Origin: Actinocorallia herbida
GTDB lineage: Bacteria > Actinomycetota > Actinomycetes > Streptosporangiales > Streptosporangiaceae
Direction of reading: 5' to 3'
Length of the DNA: 64,000 bases
Assembly (NCBI RefSeq): GCF_003751225.1
Contig: NZ_RJKE01000001.1
Location: forward strand, 9,548,001-9,612,000
Part shown: in pieces, positions 1-8,477 of the stretch
Numbering within the stretch: position 1 is the first letter of the stretch
Layout of the letters: the number at the start of each line of letters is the position of its first letter
Notes under the pieces: generated by a model
The model's input: the letters and a program-made list of their open reading frames with translations, nothing else
Database searches by the model: none
Told to the model about the DNA's origin: nothing
Translations under genes and position numbers: made by a program

Positions 1-810
1 GGCGGTCAGCTCGGTGAACTCGCCCGCGCCGTTCTGCACCTTGACGGTGGAGAGGGCCGCGTTCTCGGCGTAGGACATCTCGACGTAGCCGATGGCGCCC
101 TTGGACTGCTTGATCAGCGTGGTCACGCCGTCGGACTTGGTGCCGCCCTGGCCGCCGGGGGCGGTCCACACCTTGCCGCCCTCGAACTTCCAGACGTCGG
201 GGGCGACGGCCGTGAGGTACTTGGTGAAGTTGTCGGTGGTGCCCGACTCGTCAGCGCGGTGGACGGTGGTGATGGCCTCGTCCGGCAGCTTGGCGTCGGG
301 GTTGTCCGCGGCGATCGCCGGGTCGTTCCACTTCTTGATCTCGCCCGCGAAGATCTTCGCCAGGGTCACGGGGGAGAGCTGGAGGCCGTCGACGCCCTCC
401 AGGTTGTAGGCCACCGCGACCGGGCCGACGACCATCGGCAGGTTCAGCGCGGTGTTGCCGGCGCAGCGGGTCTGGGCGGCCGTGGCCTCTTCGGGCTTGA
501 GGGCCGAGTCGGAGCCCGCGAAGGACGCCTGCTTGCCGTTGAAGGCTTCGATGCCCGCGCCCGAGCCGCTCGGGTTGTAGTTCAGAACGGCACCGGCGCA
601 GTTCGCGGTGTAGTTCTTGATCCACTCGTCGATCGCGTTCTTCTGCGCGCTCGAACCTGCGGCGTTAACGGTGGCTTCGACACAGTTGCCGTCCGCGGGC
701 GCCGCCGAGGGGTCCACATTGGCGTTGTCGTCGGAGCCGCAGGCGGACAGCGCCAGAGCGCCGGTCAGGATGACGCCGCCGAGGGCCGCAAGCCGGATGC
801 CGTTCTTCAC
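1..810 (-). CDS. pstS: Phosphate ABC transporter substrate-binding lipoprotein PstS (3' part cut by window edge)
   Basis: Extracytoplasmic phosphate receptor that feeds the PstCAB importer. The first 270 residues are present and the C-terminus lies beyond base 1. It starts at GTG 808-810, with a GGAGG eight bases upstream. A basic N-terminus and hydrophobic segment end in a lipobox (LSAC, Cys about residue 23), so the protein should be lipid-anchored outside the membrane. Typical PstS motifs follow: AAGSSAQ, NYNPSGSGAG, FAGSDSAL and HRADESGTTDNF, the last two forming phosphate contacts in the family. It is transcribed away from mshD. GTTCAC repeats just upstream indicate PhoP control. Identity is firm from the motifs; transport specificity is family knowledge. 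Confidence 0.95.
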   Translation of the reverse strand, partial: MKNGIRLAALGGVILTGALALSACGSDDNANVDPSAAPADGNCVEATVNAAGSSAQKNAIDEWIKNYTANCAGAVLNYNPSGSGAGIEAFNGKQASFAGSDSALKPEEATAAQTRCAGNTALNLPMVVGPVAVAYNLEGVDGLQLSPVTLAKIFAGEIKKWNDPAIAADNPDAKLPDEAITTVHRADESGTTDNFTKYLTAVAPDVWKFEGGKVWTAPGGQGGTKSDGVTTLIKQSKGAIGYVEMSYAENAALSTVKVQNGAGEFTELTA

Positions 811-892
811 GGGTTGTTCCTCCAGGTCACTGCGGTGATCCCCGTGCTAGGTCAGGGAGGTGGGGTCACCGTCAGGAATGAAGGTAGGAAGG

Positions 893-991
893 CCAGGTGA
901 ACGGCTCGGAGCGGTCCAGGTGAACGGGGAGTGAACAGCGTTGGGATGCTTCGGGAAGAATGTCTCGATTTGGCGTTGCCGTCAGGTGAAC
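893..991 (-). promoter_or_regulatory. PHO-box-like GTTCACC direct repeats upstream of pstS
   Basis: Read on the minus strand, GTTCAC occurs at 991-986, 936-931, 925-920 and 902-897. The middle pair is spaced exactly 11 bp, and two copies extend to GTTCACCTGG, the core of Streptomyces PHO boxes bound by PhoP. The distal copy overlaps the mshD stop codon. Position just upstream of pstS fits phosphate-starvation activation. The repeats are seen; PhoP binding is inferred. Confidence 0.75.
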
Positions 992-1821
992 GAGCGTCCG
1001 AACTGGACATCGACCTGGTACCGGCGGAACCCGAGGGACTCGTAAAGCCTTACGGCGCTGGTGTTCTCGCCGTCGACGTAGAGAAGCACGGTGTCCAGCC
1101 CGAGGCCCTTGAGGTGGTTGAGCCCGGCGAGGGTCAGGGTGCGGCCGAGGCCGACGCCCTGCTGCGCCGGATCGACCCCGACGACGTACACCTCGCCCAT
1201 CCCGTCGGGATGGACCTTGGTCCAGTGGAAGCCGACGAGCTTGTCGTCCTTGGTGACCACGAAGAAGCCCTTCGGGTCGAACCACGGCTCGGCCATCCGG
1301 CGCCGGAGGTCCTCCTCGGTCCATTGGCCCTGCTCGGGGTGGGAGGCGAACGACGCGGCGTTGAGGCGCAGCCAGCCCGCGGCGTCGCCGGGCTGGAAGG
1401 TGCGCAGGGTGTACCCGGCGTGGATGCGCCACACCGGTATCGGCTCGGTGAGCGCGCGGCGCATCTGGAGGAGCGTACGGACGGGCCGGAGGCCCTGGGA
1501 GGCGGCCAGCTCCGCGGAGCCGGGCACCTCGCCGTGCGCCCATATCCGGACGTCCTGGGGCAGCTCGGCGAGCAGCCGACTACCGATACCGCGGCGGCGG
1601 AACGCGGGGTCCACGACCACCTCGGCCGACCCGGCCTCGGCGAAGGCGTAGCCCGCGAGCTCCGCGCCCTCATGGACGAGGTGGTGCTCGCCGCCGCCGT
1701 GCCGCACGGCAAGCAGGGTCTGCTCGGACAGGGGCGGTACCCCGTCGGCCTCGGCGGCCCGCTCGGCCAGATCGAGGACGGCGGCGGACTGCTCGGCTGA
1801 CAACTCATGCACGACGACCAT
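982..1821 (-). CDS. mshD: Mycothiol synthase MshD
   Basis: Catalyses the last step of mycothiol synthesis, acetylation of Cys-GlcN-Ins by acetyl-CoA. The 279-residue protein has two GNAT domains, about residues 1-130 and 140-279. Each shows an acetyl-CoA loop: RRRGIGSRL in the first, QGVGLGRTL in the second. The signature SFASHPEQG near the middle is typical of MshD rather than of generic acetyltransferases. Length is slightly short of the usual 290-310. It starts at ATG 1819-1821. Its neighbourhood with glnR, a thioredoxin and a rhodanese matches a conserved actinobacterial order. The 3' end runs into the pstS PHO-box region. Confidence 0.93.
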   Translation of the reverse strand: MVVVHELSAEQSAAVLDLAERAAEADGVPPLSEQTLLAVRHGGGEHHLVHEGAELAGYAFAEAGSAEVVVDPAFRRRGIGSRLLAELPQDVRIWAHGEVPGSAELAASQGLRPVRTLLQMRRALTEPIPVWRIHAGYTLRTFQPGDAAGWLRLNAASFASHPEQGQWTEEDLRRRMAEPWFDPKGFFVVTKDDKLVGFHWTKVHPDGMGEVYVVGVDPAQQGVGLGRTLTLAGLNHLKGLGLDTVLLYVDGENTSAVRLYESLGFRRYQVDVQFGRSFT

Positions 1822-1976
1822 AGATCGCCAGCTTATTCGTCAGTCCGTTCGTACGTCACCACCAGGCCGCACTCCGTGCACTCGGCGATGTTCTCATCAA
1901 TCTCCAAGTGACACGTATGACGGAGATCTTTAGTGTCTTCAGTGGACTCCCGTCTCCAGACTCCAGAAGGATCTGC

Positions 1977-3776
1977 ATGATGCCCTCCAGAAGGACGCGC
2001 AGCCTCCGCAACGCCCTGGTCGCGGGCGGTGTCGCGGCCGCGCTGCTGGCCACCGTCACCGCCCCCGCGGCCGAGGCCAAGCCGAAGCCTCCGAAGGACG
2101 ACTCCGTCCCCGTCCGCCTGCTCGCGCTCAACGACTTCCACGGAAACCTGGAGCCCCCGACGGGCTCGTCCGGCAGGTTCGTGGACGAGAACGGCGTCAC
2201 CGTCGAAGCCGGCGGCGCCGCCTACGTCGCGGCGTGGATGGACCGGATGACCGACGCCAACACCCTCAAGGTCGCCCAGGGCGACCTCATCGGGGCCACC
2301 CCGCTGATCTCGGCGGCCTACCACGACGAGCCCAGCGTCGAGTTCCTCGGGAACCTCGGCGTCACGGTGTCCTCGGTCGGCAACCACGAGTTCGACGAGG
2401 GCTACACCGAGCTGAAGCGCATCATGAAGGGCGGATCCCACCCCGTCGACGGGGCGTCCCCCGCCGGGCCCTGGAAGGGCGCGGAGTACAGCTACATCGG
2501 CGCGAACGTCCTGCTGGAGGACGGCACGAAGCTGCCGAACCTGCCCGGCATGGAGCTGCTCAAGAAGGTCGACAGGAAGAAGCTCTCCGCGCTGCTGCGC
2601 AAGTACGGGGTCCCGGCCATCCCGCCGATCGCGGTCCGCCGGATCAACGGCCAGAAGGTCGGCTTCATCGGCGCGGTCACCGAGACCACGCCGACGATCG
2701 TCACCGCCGCGGGCATCGCCGGGCTGAAGTTCGCCCCGGTCGTCAAGTCCGCGGAGTTCGGCTCCCGGCTGCTGAAGGAACTCGGCGTCGACGCCCAGGT
2801 CCTGCTCATGCACGAGGGCGACAACGTGCTGTCGGGCAAGTCCCCCGACACCTGCTCGACCACCACCGACCCCGACGGCAGCGCCGGGGCGGGCACCGAG
2901 ATCGCCGCGAAGGTCGACCCCGAGATCGACCTCGTCCTCTCCGGCCACTCGCATCAGGCGTACGTCTGCACGGTCAAGGACCCCGCGGGCAATGACCGGC
3001 TCTACAGCCAGGGCGGCTCGTTCGGCCGGGTCATCTCCCAGGTCGACCTCGAGATCTTCCGCAAGTCCGGCGAGATCGACAGGTCCTCGGTGACCGTCGA
3101 CAACCAGATCGTCACCCGCGACATCCCGGCCGACGCCGAGACCACCGCGTTCGTGCAGACCTGGAAGGACAGGGTCGCCGACGTCGCCAACCAGCAGGTC
3201 GGGACGATCACCGCGGACCTGACCCGCGCCGCGACCCCGGCCGGGGAGAGCACGCTCGGCGACCTCATCGCCGACGGCCAGCTCGCCGCCACCAAGGCCG
3301 ACGGCGGCGCGCAGATCGCGCTGATGAACCCGGGCGGCGTCCGTGCCGACCTGCCTTACGCGCCCGACGGCGTCGTCACCTACGGCGAGGCGTTCGCGGT
3401 CCAGCCCTTCAACAACCTCATGCAGGTCGTGACGCTCACCGGGGCCCAGCTCGACGCCCTGCTCGAGCAGCAGTGGACCGCGGCGCGCACGGCGGTGCTC
3501 CTGCCGTCGGCGAGCCTGAACTACACCGCGACCCTCGGCAACGCGTTCGGCGACCGGGTGAGCGGCATCAAGATCGACGGTGTCGCCGTCGACCCGGCCG
3601 CGTCCTACCGCGTCGCGGCGAACAACTTCCTCGTCGGCGGCGGCGACGCCTTCTCGGTGTTCACCCAGGGCACGAACCTGTGGAGCGGCCCGCTCGACCT
3701 GGACGCCTTCACCGCCTACCTCACCGCGAACTCCCCGGTGGCGCCGCCCGCCACCGGTCGCATCACCCTCGGCTGA
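1977..3776 (+). CDS. Secreted bifunctional metallophosphatase/5'-nucleotidase
   Basis: A 599-residue exported nucleotidase of the UshA/NadN family, likely releasing phosphate and nucleosides from extracellular nucleotides. The start at ATG 1977 is preceded by AGAAGG six bases away and gives a signal peptide (MMPSRRTRS, hydrophobic stretch, then APAAEA cleavage region). Metallophosphatase motifs are NDFHGN, GNHEFDEG and SGHSHQAY in order. The C-terminal 5_nucleotid_C domain is marked by MNPGGVRADLPY. The next ATG (1980) is also possible. Proximity to pstS suggests phosphate scavenging, an inference. A strong hairpin terminator follows. Confidence 0.92.
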   Translation: MMPSRRTRSLRNALVAGGVAAALLATVTAPAAEAKPKPPKDDSVPVRLLALNDFHGNLEPPTGSSGRFVDENGVTVEAGGAAYVAAWMDRMTDANTLKVAQGDLIGATPLISAAYHDEPSVEFLGNLGVTVSSVGNHEFDEGYTELKRIMKGGSHPVDGASPAGPWKGAEYSYIGANVLLEDGTKLPNLPGMELLKKVDRKKLSALLRKYGVPAIPPIAVRRINGQKVGFIGAVTETTPTIVTAAGIAGLKFAPVVKSAEFGSRLLKELGVDAQVLLMHEGDNVLSGKSPDTCSTTTDPDGSAGAGTEIAAKVDPEIDLVLSGHSHQAYVCTVKDPAGNDRLYSQGGSFGRVISQVDLEIFRKSGEIDRSSVTVDNQIVTRDIPADAETTAFVQTWKDRVADVANQQVGTITADLTRAATPAGESTLGDLIADGQLAATKADGGAQIALMNPGGVRADLPYAPDGVVTYGEAFAVQPFNNLMQVVTLTGAQLDALLEQQWTAARTAVLLPSASLNYTATLGNAFGDRVSGIKIDGVAVDPAASYRVAANNFLVGGGDAFSVFTQGTNLWSGPLDLDAFTAYLTANSPVAPPATGRITLG

Positions 3777-3800
3777 GGCCCGTCCCGTCCGTTCCCGCGC

Positions 3801-3839
3801 GGCCCCCGCACCCGGATCCCTTCTCCGGGCGCGGGGGCC
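3801..3839 (+). terminator. Hairpin terminator after the 5'-nucleotidase gene
   Basis: Inverted repeat with arms GGCCCCCGC and GCGGGGGCC around a C/T-rich loop, followed by TTCCC. It lies 25 bases after the stop codon of the nucleotidase gene. Confidence 0.75.
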
Positions 3840-3881
3840 TTCCCGTTGATCGGGCTCGTCAGGTCCGGCCCGGGGACGCGC

Positions 3882-3915
3882 GAAGGCCGGCCCTCCGAGC
3901 GGAGAGCCGGCCTTC
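3882..3915 (-). terminator. Hairpin terminator for the convergent hydrolase gene
   Basis: Arms GAAGGCCGGC and GCCGGCCTTC form a near-perfect stem about 40 bases past the stop of the minus-strand hydrolase. It may serve both convergent genes. Confidence 0.7.
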
Positions 3916-3957
3916 ACGGGCGGGTCCGCTCCCCGGGGGGAGCAGACCCTTGGGGGG

Positions 3958-5640
3958 TTACCTCGGGAGGGAGTACAGGGGGCGGACCTGCTCGGAGATC
4001 TGCGCGAGCCGGTACAGCGGGTTGACCGCGCGTCCCATGGCGATGATCGGCACCTCGTCCGCGTCATCGGCCGAGGGAAGCGGCGCGCCCTTGCAGGAGG
4101 TGCCCTTCTTCGGGTACTTGCCGTCGATCAGGTAGTTCTCGACGATCCTGTCGACACAGGGGTTGTCGCTCAGGTAGATCGCGTGGTCGCCCTCGTTCTC
4201 GACGGTGACGAGCCGGCTGTTGGGGTACTTGCGGTGGGCCGCGAGCGCGCCCGCCATCGGCGTCGCCGGGTCCAGCGCCGACTGGATCATGAGCAGGCGC
4301 GGGCCCTTCTTGCCCGTCAGGTGCTTGAGCACGGGGTTCCGCGCCGGGTGCTTCCAGAACTGGCACGGCTCGTCGACGAGGTAGTAGCCCAGGAGCGGGT
4401 ACTTCTCGCCCTCGGCGGCGGCCTGGGCCTTGAGGTCCGCGGGCTCGCCGGTGAACCTCGCGTCGTTGCACGTGATGTTGAAGTACGTCGGGTCCTGCCC
4501 GGCGTAGGGGTCCTTGGCCTGCGGCGCGCGCTCCGTGCGGGCGCGCGCGTTGGCCGGGAACACCACCGACGACACGTACGCCAGGTAGTCCGCGGCGTAC
4601 GGGAACGCCATCTTCATGTACATCGAAGCGGCGATCGAGTAGTCCAGGCTCGGTCCGTCGACGATCTCGGTGTAGGTCAGCCCGCCGCTGCCCTCGAGCT
4701 CGTACTCGATCTTGATGGGACCCTTCTCTACGAGGGCCGCGCGGACCTTCGTGTACCGGGCGACGACGGCGGACGCGGTCTTGCCGAGCCCGTAAGTCGC
4801 GTCGTACTTGGCCGCCCAGGGCGCCCACTGCTTGACGAAGCGGTCCTGGAAGCCCTTCGACTGCCGGACGCGCGCCTTCTGCCAGGTGGAGGTGAAGTCG
4901 ACGTTCGAGTCGAGGACGAACCGGCGGGCCCGCTCGGGGAAGTAGCGCGCGTAGTGCGCGCCGAGCCAGGTGCCCGCGGAGTAGCCGAGCCAGTCGATCT
5001 TCTTGACCTCGGCGCCCGCCGAGTTCCGCATGCTGCGCCGGATCCACTCGAGGTCGTGGACCGTCTGCCAGGTCGTCACGTACCTGGACGGCAGGGACTT
5101 GCTCGCGCCCTTCTGGCAGGCCGCCGCGTTCTTCTTCGCCGCGGCGAGCAGCGCGTTCGCGCCGGCCGCCTTGCGCGGGTCGGCCATGGACCAGGTGAGC
5201 TTCTTGCAGGCGGCCTGGGTGCCGAGGCCGGTGCCGCGCACGTCGATCCCGATGATGTCGACGTTCCGCTGCATCCGCTCGCGGTCGACCGCGACGAACA
5301 GCAGCGGCAGGTCGAGGCCGTAGCCGCCCGGTCCGCCGGGGTTGGTGAACAGGACGCTCTTGGGCTTGCCGCTCTTGGCCTTGAGCCGGGAGACGGCGAG
5401 GGTGATCTTCTTGCCGTTCGGCTTCCGCCAGTCGAGGGGGGCCTTGAGGGTGCCGCACTCGAGCCGGGCATAGGCCGGGGGGGCCGAGCTCATCGGCCCG
5501 AAACAGCTCTCCCACTTGATCTTCTGCGGGGCGAGCCCGCGGAAGGGATCGGCGGCCGCCGCGCCCGTCGGACTGAGGGCGGTTCCCAGGAGAGCCAGAC
5601 TCAAGAGGGGCCCTGCCCACTTCGCTACGGCACGCCGCAT
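3958..5640 (-). CDS. Secreted alpha/beta hydrolase, S33 tripeptidyl-aminopeptidase-like
   Basis: A 560-residue exported serine hydrolase of the type related to Streptomyces Tap/SlpD/SlpE, which remove N-terminal peptides. The start ATG 5638-5640 follows AGGAGG by four bases. The signal peptide is MRRAVAKW plus a hydrophobic core ending near GAAAA. Oxyanion-loop motif NPGGPGGYG, then DVRGTG, nucleophile elbow GYSAGT (Ser about 222), acid SALDPATP (Asp about 457) and base EGDHAIYL (His about 487) give a complete catalytic triad. Length fits the family. The substrate cannot be told from sequence. Confidence 0.85.
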   Translation of the reverse strand: MRRAVAKWAGPLLSLALLGTALSPTGAAAADPFRGLAPQKIKWESCFGPMSSAPPAYARLECGTLKAPLDWRKPNGKKITLAVSRLKAKSGKPKSVLFTNPGGPGGYGLDLPLLFVAVDRERMQRNVDIIGIDVRGTGLGTQAACKKLTWSMADPRKAAGANALLAAAKKNAAACQKGASKSLPSRYVTTWQTVHDLEWIRRSMRNSAGAEVKKIDWLGYSAGTWLGAHYARYFPERARRFVLDSNVDFTSTWQKARVRQSKGFQDRFVKQWAPWAAKYDATYGLGKTASAVVARYTKVRAALVEKGPIKIEYELEGSGGLTYTEIVDGPSLDYSIAASMYMKMAFPYAADYLAYVSSVVFPANARARTERAPQAKDPYAGQDPTYFNITCNDARFTGEPADLKAQAAAEGEKYPLLGYYLVDEPCQFWKHPARNPVLKHLTGKKGPRLLMIQSALDPATPMAGALAAHRKYPNSRLVTVENEGDHAIYLSDNPCVDRIVENYLIDGKYPKKGTSCKGAPLPSADDADEVPIIAMGRAVNPLYRLAQISEQVRPLYSLPR

Positions 5641-5663
5641 TCATCCTCCTCGCGAACAAGCGG

Positions 5664-5698
5664 GAGGGCCCCCGACCGCAACCGGCCGGGGGCCCTCC
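5664..5698. terminator. Strong GC-rich inverted repeat upstream of the hydrolase gene
   Basis: Arms GAGGGCCCCCG and CGGGGGCCCTC are perfectly complementary around a 12-base loop. It sits between glnR and the hydrolase start, so on the minus strand it could block read-through from glnR or lie in the hydrolase 5' leader. Direction is not certain. Confidence 0.55.
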
Positions 5699-5823
5699 AC
5701 TCAAGATCTCAGGAGAATTCCACGGACATAAGCCGCACGTATATAGAAGCCACGCGAAAGTCACCGCTTCGAGTCCGCCCCGCGACCAAAGTCACGACCA
5801 GGGGACGCGGGGGCCGGGGCATG

Positions 5824-5859
5824 AGAAGAGCCCCCGAGCCGCGTCGCGCGGGGGCCTCT
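5824..5859 (-). terminator. Hairpin terminator after glnR
   Basis: On the minus strand, GAGAGGCCCCCG pairs with CGGGGGCTCTTCTC around a GC loop, about 65 bases past the glnR stop. The tail is TCTTCTC. It is a plausible glnR terminator. Confidence 0.65.
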
Positions 5860-5922
5860 CGAATGCGATGGCCGGGCTACTGGTCGGTAGGAACGTTCCA
5901 GCGGCCAGTGGCGAGATCATCT

Positions 5923-6636
5923 CTAGTTCTTGCCGGCGAGGGCTTCTTCCTGGTCACCAGGGCGGTGGTCGGGGACGAAGCGGTAGCCGACGTTGCGGAC
6001 GGTGCCGATCAGGGACTCGTACTCCGCGCCCAGCTTGGCGCGCAGGCGGCGCACGTGGACGTCCACGGTGCGGGTGCCGCCGAAGTAGTCGTATCCCCAG
6101 ACCTCCTGGAGCAACTGGGCGCGGGTGAAGACCCGGCCCGGGTGCTGCGCGAGGTACTTCAGCAGCTCGAACTCCTTGAACGTGAGATCGAGCACCCGGC
6201 CGCGGAGCCGGGCGGTGTAGGTCGCCTCGTCGATGGTCAGATCACCCGAGCGGATCTCGCCGGGCTGGTCCTCCGCCTCACCGGCCGACGAACGGCCGAT
6301 CGCGAGTCGGAGCCTTGCCTCGACCTCCGCCGGGCCCGATGCCTGCAGGAGGACGTCGTCGAGTCCCCATTCGGGGGTGAGGGCGGCGAGGCCGCCCTCG
6401 GTGACGACGGCCAGCAGCGGGCAGTCAAGACCGGTCGTGCGCAGTAGCCTGCACAGGCTCTTGGCCTGCACCAGGTCACGGCGCGCGTCGACGAGGATCA
6501 CGTCGGCGGGTGGTGCGTCGATCAGGGCGGACGCCTCCGCCGGCGCGACGCGGATCGAGTGCAAGAGCAAACCCAACGCCGGAAGAACCTCATCTGATGG
6601 TTCCAGCGCGTTGGTGAGCAACAGCAAGCTGCTCAA
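5923..6636 (-). CDS. glnR: Nitrogen-regulatory OmpR-type transcription factor GlnR
   Basis: Master regulator of nitrogen metabolism in actinomycetes. The 237-residue protein has an atypical receiver domain (about 1-115) opening with [10 protein letters not shown], characteristic of GlnR. Asp50 (VILVD) is present, but the surrounding acidic pocket is not that of a normal phosphorylated regulator. The winged-helix domain (about 130-225) carries [20 protein letters not shown] and [20 protein letters not shown]. No kinase gene is adjacent, as expected for an orphan regulator. RBS GAGGGAGG precedes the ATG. Divergent from the moaD-like gene. Confidence 0.95.
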   Translation of the reverse strand: MSSLLLLTNALEPSDEVLPALGLLLHSIRVAPAEASALIDAPPADVILVDARRDLVQAKSLCRLLRTTGLDCPLLAVVTEGGLAALTPEWGLDDVLLQASGPAEVEARLRLAIGRSSAGEAEDQPGEIRSGDLTIDEATYTARLRGRVLDLTFKEFELLKYLAQHPGRVFTRAQLLQEVWGYDYFGGTRTVDVHVRRLRAKLGAEYESLIGTVRNVGYRFVPDHRPGDQEEALAGKN

Positions 6637-6808
6637 CGGCCGCCTCCCTCTCTTGCCCTTCGGGGGTGGAAACTCCCCTTAAAGACGTCAAGGACCCGGG
6701 GGCCTCATCGCCCGGATCCTTCGCTAGAAGCTTATACGAGCCCTCGAAACCGGCAATGGTCGGCCGACCGATTCATTACGGGCGATACATGAATGAGATC
6801 CTTGGACG

Positions 6809-7063
6809 ATGGCCAACGGAGTGATCCGCTACTGGGCCGCGGCCAAGGCCGCCGCCGGTGTCCCCGAAGAACCTTACGCTGCCGAGAACGTCGCGGAAGC
6901 GCTGGAAAACGCCTGTTCTGGGCGGGATGACGAGTTTCGCCGTGTCCTCGTGCGCAGCTCGTTCCTGTTGGACGGCGCGCCGGTAGGGGTCCGTCCGCAC
7001 GTGTCGGTCGCGCTCCCCGAGGGCGGTGTGCTGGAGGTGCTGCCGCCCTTCGCCGGTGGTTGA
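6809..7063 (+). CDS. MoaD/ThiS-family ubiquitin-like sulfur carrier protein
   Basis: An 84-residue beta-grasp protein ending in Pro-Pro-Phe-Ala-Gly-Gly; the exposed C-terminal Gly-Gly is the site activated as thiocarboxylate in MoaD/ThiS carriers. The central segment VRPHVSVALPEG resembles the MoaD fold. No MoaE or ThiG partner is nearby. It sits between glnR and the LmeA gene, close to rhodanese and thioredoxin genes, which suggests sulfur transfer for an unknown acceptor. Molybdopterin versus another pathway cannot be decided here. Confidence 0.8.
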   Translation: MANGVIRYWAAAKAAAGVPEEPYAAENVAEALENACSGRDDEFRRVLVRSSFLLDGAPVGVRPHVSVALPEGGVLEVLPPFAGG

Positions 7064-7135
7064 CGTCACATCAAGAACTTTTCCCCCACTAGCCTTCGTC
7101 CCACTGGTTGTACGCCCGAGGGAACCGGAGGCCTG

Positions 7136-7837
7136 ATGCGCAAGGTGCTGCTCGTCCTACTCGTGCTGGTCCTCGCCGGGGCCTTCGGGGCCGACCGGTT
7201 CGCGGAGTCCCGCGCGGAGGCCGAGATCGCACGGCAGGTCGCGGTCCAGTACCGGCTGACGAACGAGCCGGCCGTGTCCTTCGGCGGCTTCCCGTTCCTC
7301 ACCCAGGCGCTGTCCGGCAAGTACGACTCCGTGGACGTCGCCATCGGCGACTACACCGACCAGGGCATCACCCTCCAGGACGTCGACGTGCGGCTGGAGG
7401 GCCTCAACGCGCCCCTCGCCGACCTGGTGAACGGGGACTCCTCCTCGCTCACCGCAGACCGCGCGGTCGCCTCGGCGGTCATCCCCTACGGCGTCGTGCA
7501 GAAGCAGCTCGCCGCGCGCGGGGTGACCTCGGTCTCCCAGAGCGCCGACGGCAACGTCCTGGCCAAGGGCACCTACCAGGCCCCGATCATCGGCGAGGTG
7601 CCGATCGACCTGATCGTCTCCCTCAAGGTGACCGCCAAGGGCGTCGCGATCGTGCCGGAGAAGGTCACCGCGGTCGGCGTCCAGGTGCCGCTCGCCGCCG
7701 TGAAGGACATGTTCACCTACACGATCCCCATCGCCGGCCTGCCGCTCGGTGCCAAGATCACCGCGGTCTCCCCCGTGGCCGACGGACTTCGCGTCACCGG
7801 CGAAGCGACGAACATCCCCCTCGACCGGGCCGTGTAA
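7136..7837 (+). CDS. LmeA family (DUF2993) phospholipid-binding envelope protein
   Basis: A 233-residue exported protein. The N-terminus MRKVLLVLLVLVLAG is an uncleaved anchor or signal peptide; no lipobox is evident. The rest matches the DUF2993 layout: RAEAEIARQVA, SFGGFPFLTQAL, a beta-rich core with VDVRLEGL, and DLIVSLKVTAKG. In mycobacteria LmeA is needed for mannan elongation in lipomannan; the role here is inferred only from family. RBS CCGGAGG lies six to eight bases upstream of the ATG. A TTGACG motif overlaps the stop of the gene before, but no -10 is at standard spacing. Confidence 0.85.
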   Translation: MRKVLLVLLVLVLAGAFGADRFAESRAEAEIARQVAVQYRLTNEPAVSFGGFPFLTQALSGKYDSVDVAIGDYTDQGITLQDVDVRLEGLNAPLADLVNGDSSSLTADRAVASAVIPYGVVQKQLAARGVTSVSQSADGNVLAKGTYQAPIIGEVPIDLIVSLKVTAKGVAIVPEKVTAVGVQVPLAAVKDMFTYTIPIAGLPLGAKITAVSPVADGLRVTGEATNIPLDRAV

Positions 7838-7881
7838 CACCGCCGAGACGATCGGTCACGCCCGTCGCATAGATTTCGGGC

Positions 7882-8289
7882 ATGACCGGAGCCCTCGTCG
7901 CCGTGGCGACCCTCGCCGTGTGCACCGTCTTCGGCTTGGTCTGGCAGCGGCGGACCGGACGACTGAGAGCCCAGAAGATGACCGAGCGGCCCCGTGCGTG
8001 GGAATTCGAGCTGGGGGAGCGGGCGACCCTGCTCCAGTTCTCCAGCGCCTTCTGCGCGCCCTGCCGCGCGACCCGCCGCGTCCTCGAGGAGGTCGCGGGC
8101 ATGGTCGACGGGGTCAGGCACATCGAGATCGACGCCGAGGACCATCTCGACCTCGTCCGCGAGCTGGGCGTCCTGAAGACCCCGACCGTCTTCGTCCTCG
8201 ACGGCGCGGGCGCCATCGTGCAACGGGCTTCCGGACAGCCCCGCAAAGCCGATGTCATCGCCGCATTGGGACGTTCCAGCACCATGTGA
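7882..8289 (+). CDS. Membrane-anchored thioredoxin-like protein
   Basis: A 135-residue protein with an N-terminal hydrophobic helix (about 4-24) and a thioredoxin domain from about residue 40. The redox motif is C58-A-P-C61 inside FSSAFCAPCRATRR; cis-Pro is supplied by LKTPTVFVLD. It likely works as a membrane-tethered disulfide reductase, possibly partner of the downstream sulfurtransferase; mycobacteria have a similar thiX-cysA-sseC order. The -10-like TAGATT (7870-7875) is six bases before the ATG and no RBS is seen, so the mRNA is probably leaderless. Confidence 0.85.
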   Translation: MTGALVAVATLAVCTVFGLVWQRRTGRLRAQKMTERPRAWEFELGERATLLQFSSAFCAPCRATRRVLEEVAGMVDGVRHIEIDAEDHLDLVRELGVLKTPTVFVLDGAGAIVQRASGQPRKADVIAALGRSSTM

Positions 8290-8354
8290 CCCTCGCTGAC
8301 CTGCCGAAACGATCTCCTAACCGCGTGGTAATCGTCTCGTCATGCGAGACGGGG

Positions 8355-8383
8355 GTGACATCTGGCGGGAAGGCTCGTAACAT
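8355..8383 (+). promoter_or_regulatory. Sigma-70-type promoter for the leader peptide/DUF4395/cysA/sseC operon
   Basis: GTGACA (8355-8360) and TAACAT (8378-8383) are separated by exactly 17 bp. The expected transcription start, about 8390, coincides with GTG 8391, the first possible codon of the Cys leader peptide. Seen directly; activity inferred. Confidence 0.7.
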
Positions 8384-8390
8384 CGGGTCC

Positions 8391-8477
8391 GTGCGTTACT
8401 GGACAGAGCAGATGCTGACGAAGCGACGGGCAGTCGATTACTGCCGCGTCGCCACAGCGCTCTGTCGCATGGCCTGA
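8391..8477 (+). CDS. Putative Cys-containing regulatory leader peptide
   Basis: A very short reading frame of 28 codons from GTG 8391, or 21 from ATG 8412 (M-L-T-K-R-R-A-V-D-Y-C-R-V-A-T-A-L-C-R-M-A). The core xxRRxVDxCRVxxALCR is typical of the actinobacterial putative leader peptides found ahead of sulfur-assimilation and transport operons. Two Cys codons lie near the end, fitting a ribosome-mediated response to cysteine. The GTG would be translated from a leaderless transcript, since the promoter -10 ends seven bases before it. The 80 bases between its stop and the next gene would hold the control region, but I did not identify a clear attenuator hairpin there. Confidence 0.7.
   Translation: MRYWTEQMLTKRRAVDYCRVATALCRMA

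Noticed and set aside
1833-4067. Long minus-strand frame covering the 5'-nucleotidase
   Set aside because: Antisense to a clear metallophosphatase gene and composed of biased Arg/Gly/Val sequence; only its last 30 codons, outside the nucleotidase, were kept as a small observation.
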